Source of the DNA: Nesterenkonia xinjiangensis
Lineage (GTDB): Bacteria; Actinomycetota; Actinomycetes; Actinomycetales; Micrococcaceae
Assembly (NCBI RefSeq): GCF_013410745.1
Contig: NZ_JACCFY010000001.1
Span: 2,604,001 to 2,668,000, forward strand
DNA: 64,000 nucleotides
Direction of reading: 5' to 3'
Part shown: positions 63,848 through 64,000 of the stretch, in pieces
How the letters are laid out: each line of letters opens with the position of its first letter
Numbering within the stretch: position 1 is the first letter of the stretch
Translations under genes and position numbers: made by a program
Notes under the pieces: generated by a model
Seen by the model: the letters and a program-made list of their open reading frames with translations, nothing else
Databases searched by the model: none
What the model was told of the DNA's origin: nothing

Positions 63848-64000
63848 GGGGATCACTACTCCTTGCGACCGCTGCGGGCCGCTGTTGCTCGGGTGGGTGC
63901 TGCGGCATTTCCTCGACCCGAGGCAGGGGAGCCTCCGGGGAGTCGGTGCCGCCTCCGGGAGGCAGAAGTTCAGTTGTCGGTGCGGGACGATGACCGCGAC

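Overview
The window is a contiguous piece of a high-G+C actinobacterial chromosome, most likely Micrococcales/Micrococcaceae (Nesterenkonia- or Arthrobacter-like). This is inferred from the MtrA-MtrB-LpqB module, WhiB1, PdtaS, UvrD2, an AdnB-like helicase tail, a DUF2342 protein, UPF0182, a long-form ribosome hibernation factor, a 180-kDa-class NAD-glutamate dehydrogenase, GTG/TTG starts and many 4-nt GTGA/ATGA overlaps. Many proteins carry long acidic or Pro/Ser/Glu-rich tails. No rRNA, prophage, IS element or CRISPR array was seen. Apart from one low-G+C HNH nuclease gene near the left end, it reads as core chromosome. No gap between genes exceeds 300 bases.

Layout. 1-13.7 kb: DNA repair and maintenance (AdnB-like end, HNH nuclease, Nei2, MFS exporter, APH-like phosphotransferase, NudC, UvrD2, M48-type peptidase, ThiF-like protein, DUF2342 zincin-like protein, YlbL PDZ-Lon protein). 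13.8-17.6 kb: UPF0182 and DUF2231 membrane proteins. 17.7 kb: initiator tRNA with promoter and terminator. 18-21.5 kb: GNAT, variant-LRR membrane protein, PdxT/PdxS. 21.6-29.4 kb: an envelope-stress neighbourhood (PspA, a TPM-less coiled-coil membrane protein, HtrA protease, PIG-L deacetylase, RraA, and a single polypeptide joining an ECF sigma factor to an RskA-type membrane anti-sigma factor). 29.5-36.4 kb: TrmL, a J-domain protein, cysteine desulfurase, DinB, MetE-like protein, chorismate mutase, MnmA, lipoprotein. 36.4-42.3 kb: a minus-strand MoxR-DUF58-DUF4350-DUF4129-membrane protein operon. 42.4-51.5 kb: mtrA-mtrB-lpqB, comF, hpf, secA. 51.5-57 kb: a poorly characterised set (Rv3235-like, LysM membrane protein, unknown protein, small HTH, CpaB-like SAF protein, CpaE-like ATPase with an altered P-loop). 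57-63.9 kb: NAD-GDH, PdtaS, WhiB1.

How genes work together. PdxST form one PLP synthase. The cysteine desulfurase can supply sulfur to MnmA, encoded 2 kb away, for tRNA 2-thiolation. MtrA/MtrB/LpqB form one envelope signalling module. HtrA, PspA, the coiled-coil protein and the sigma/anti-sigma fusion lie within 8 kb and could form a shared envelope-stress response (inference).

The most unusual items are: the SigK-RskA-like fusion encoded as one continuous reading frame with a probably leaderless start; the orphan CpaB/CpaE-like pair preceded by two exact TTGTCCACA DnaA-type boxes; the coiled-coil protein lacking its usual TPM domain; several enzymes lacking expected catalytic residues (APH-like kinase, MetE-like, DUF2342, ThiF-like); and a recurring TAGACT -10-like motif at four loci.
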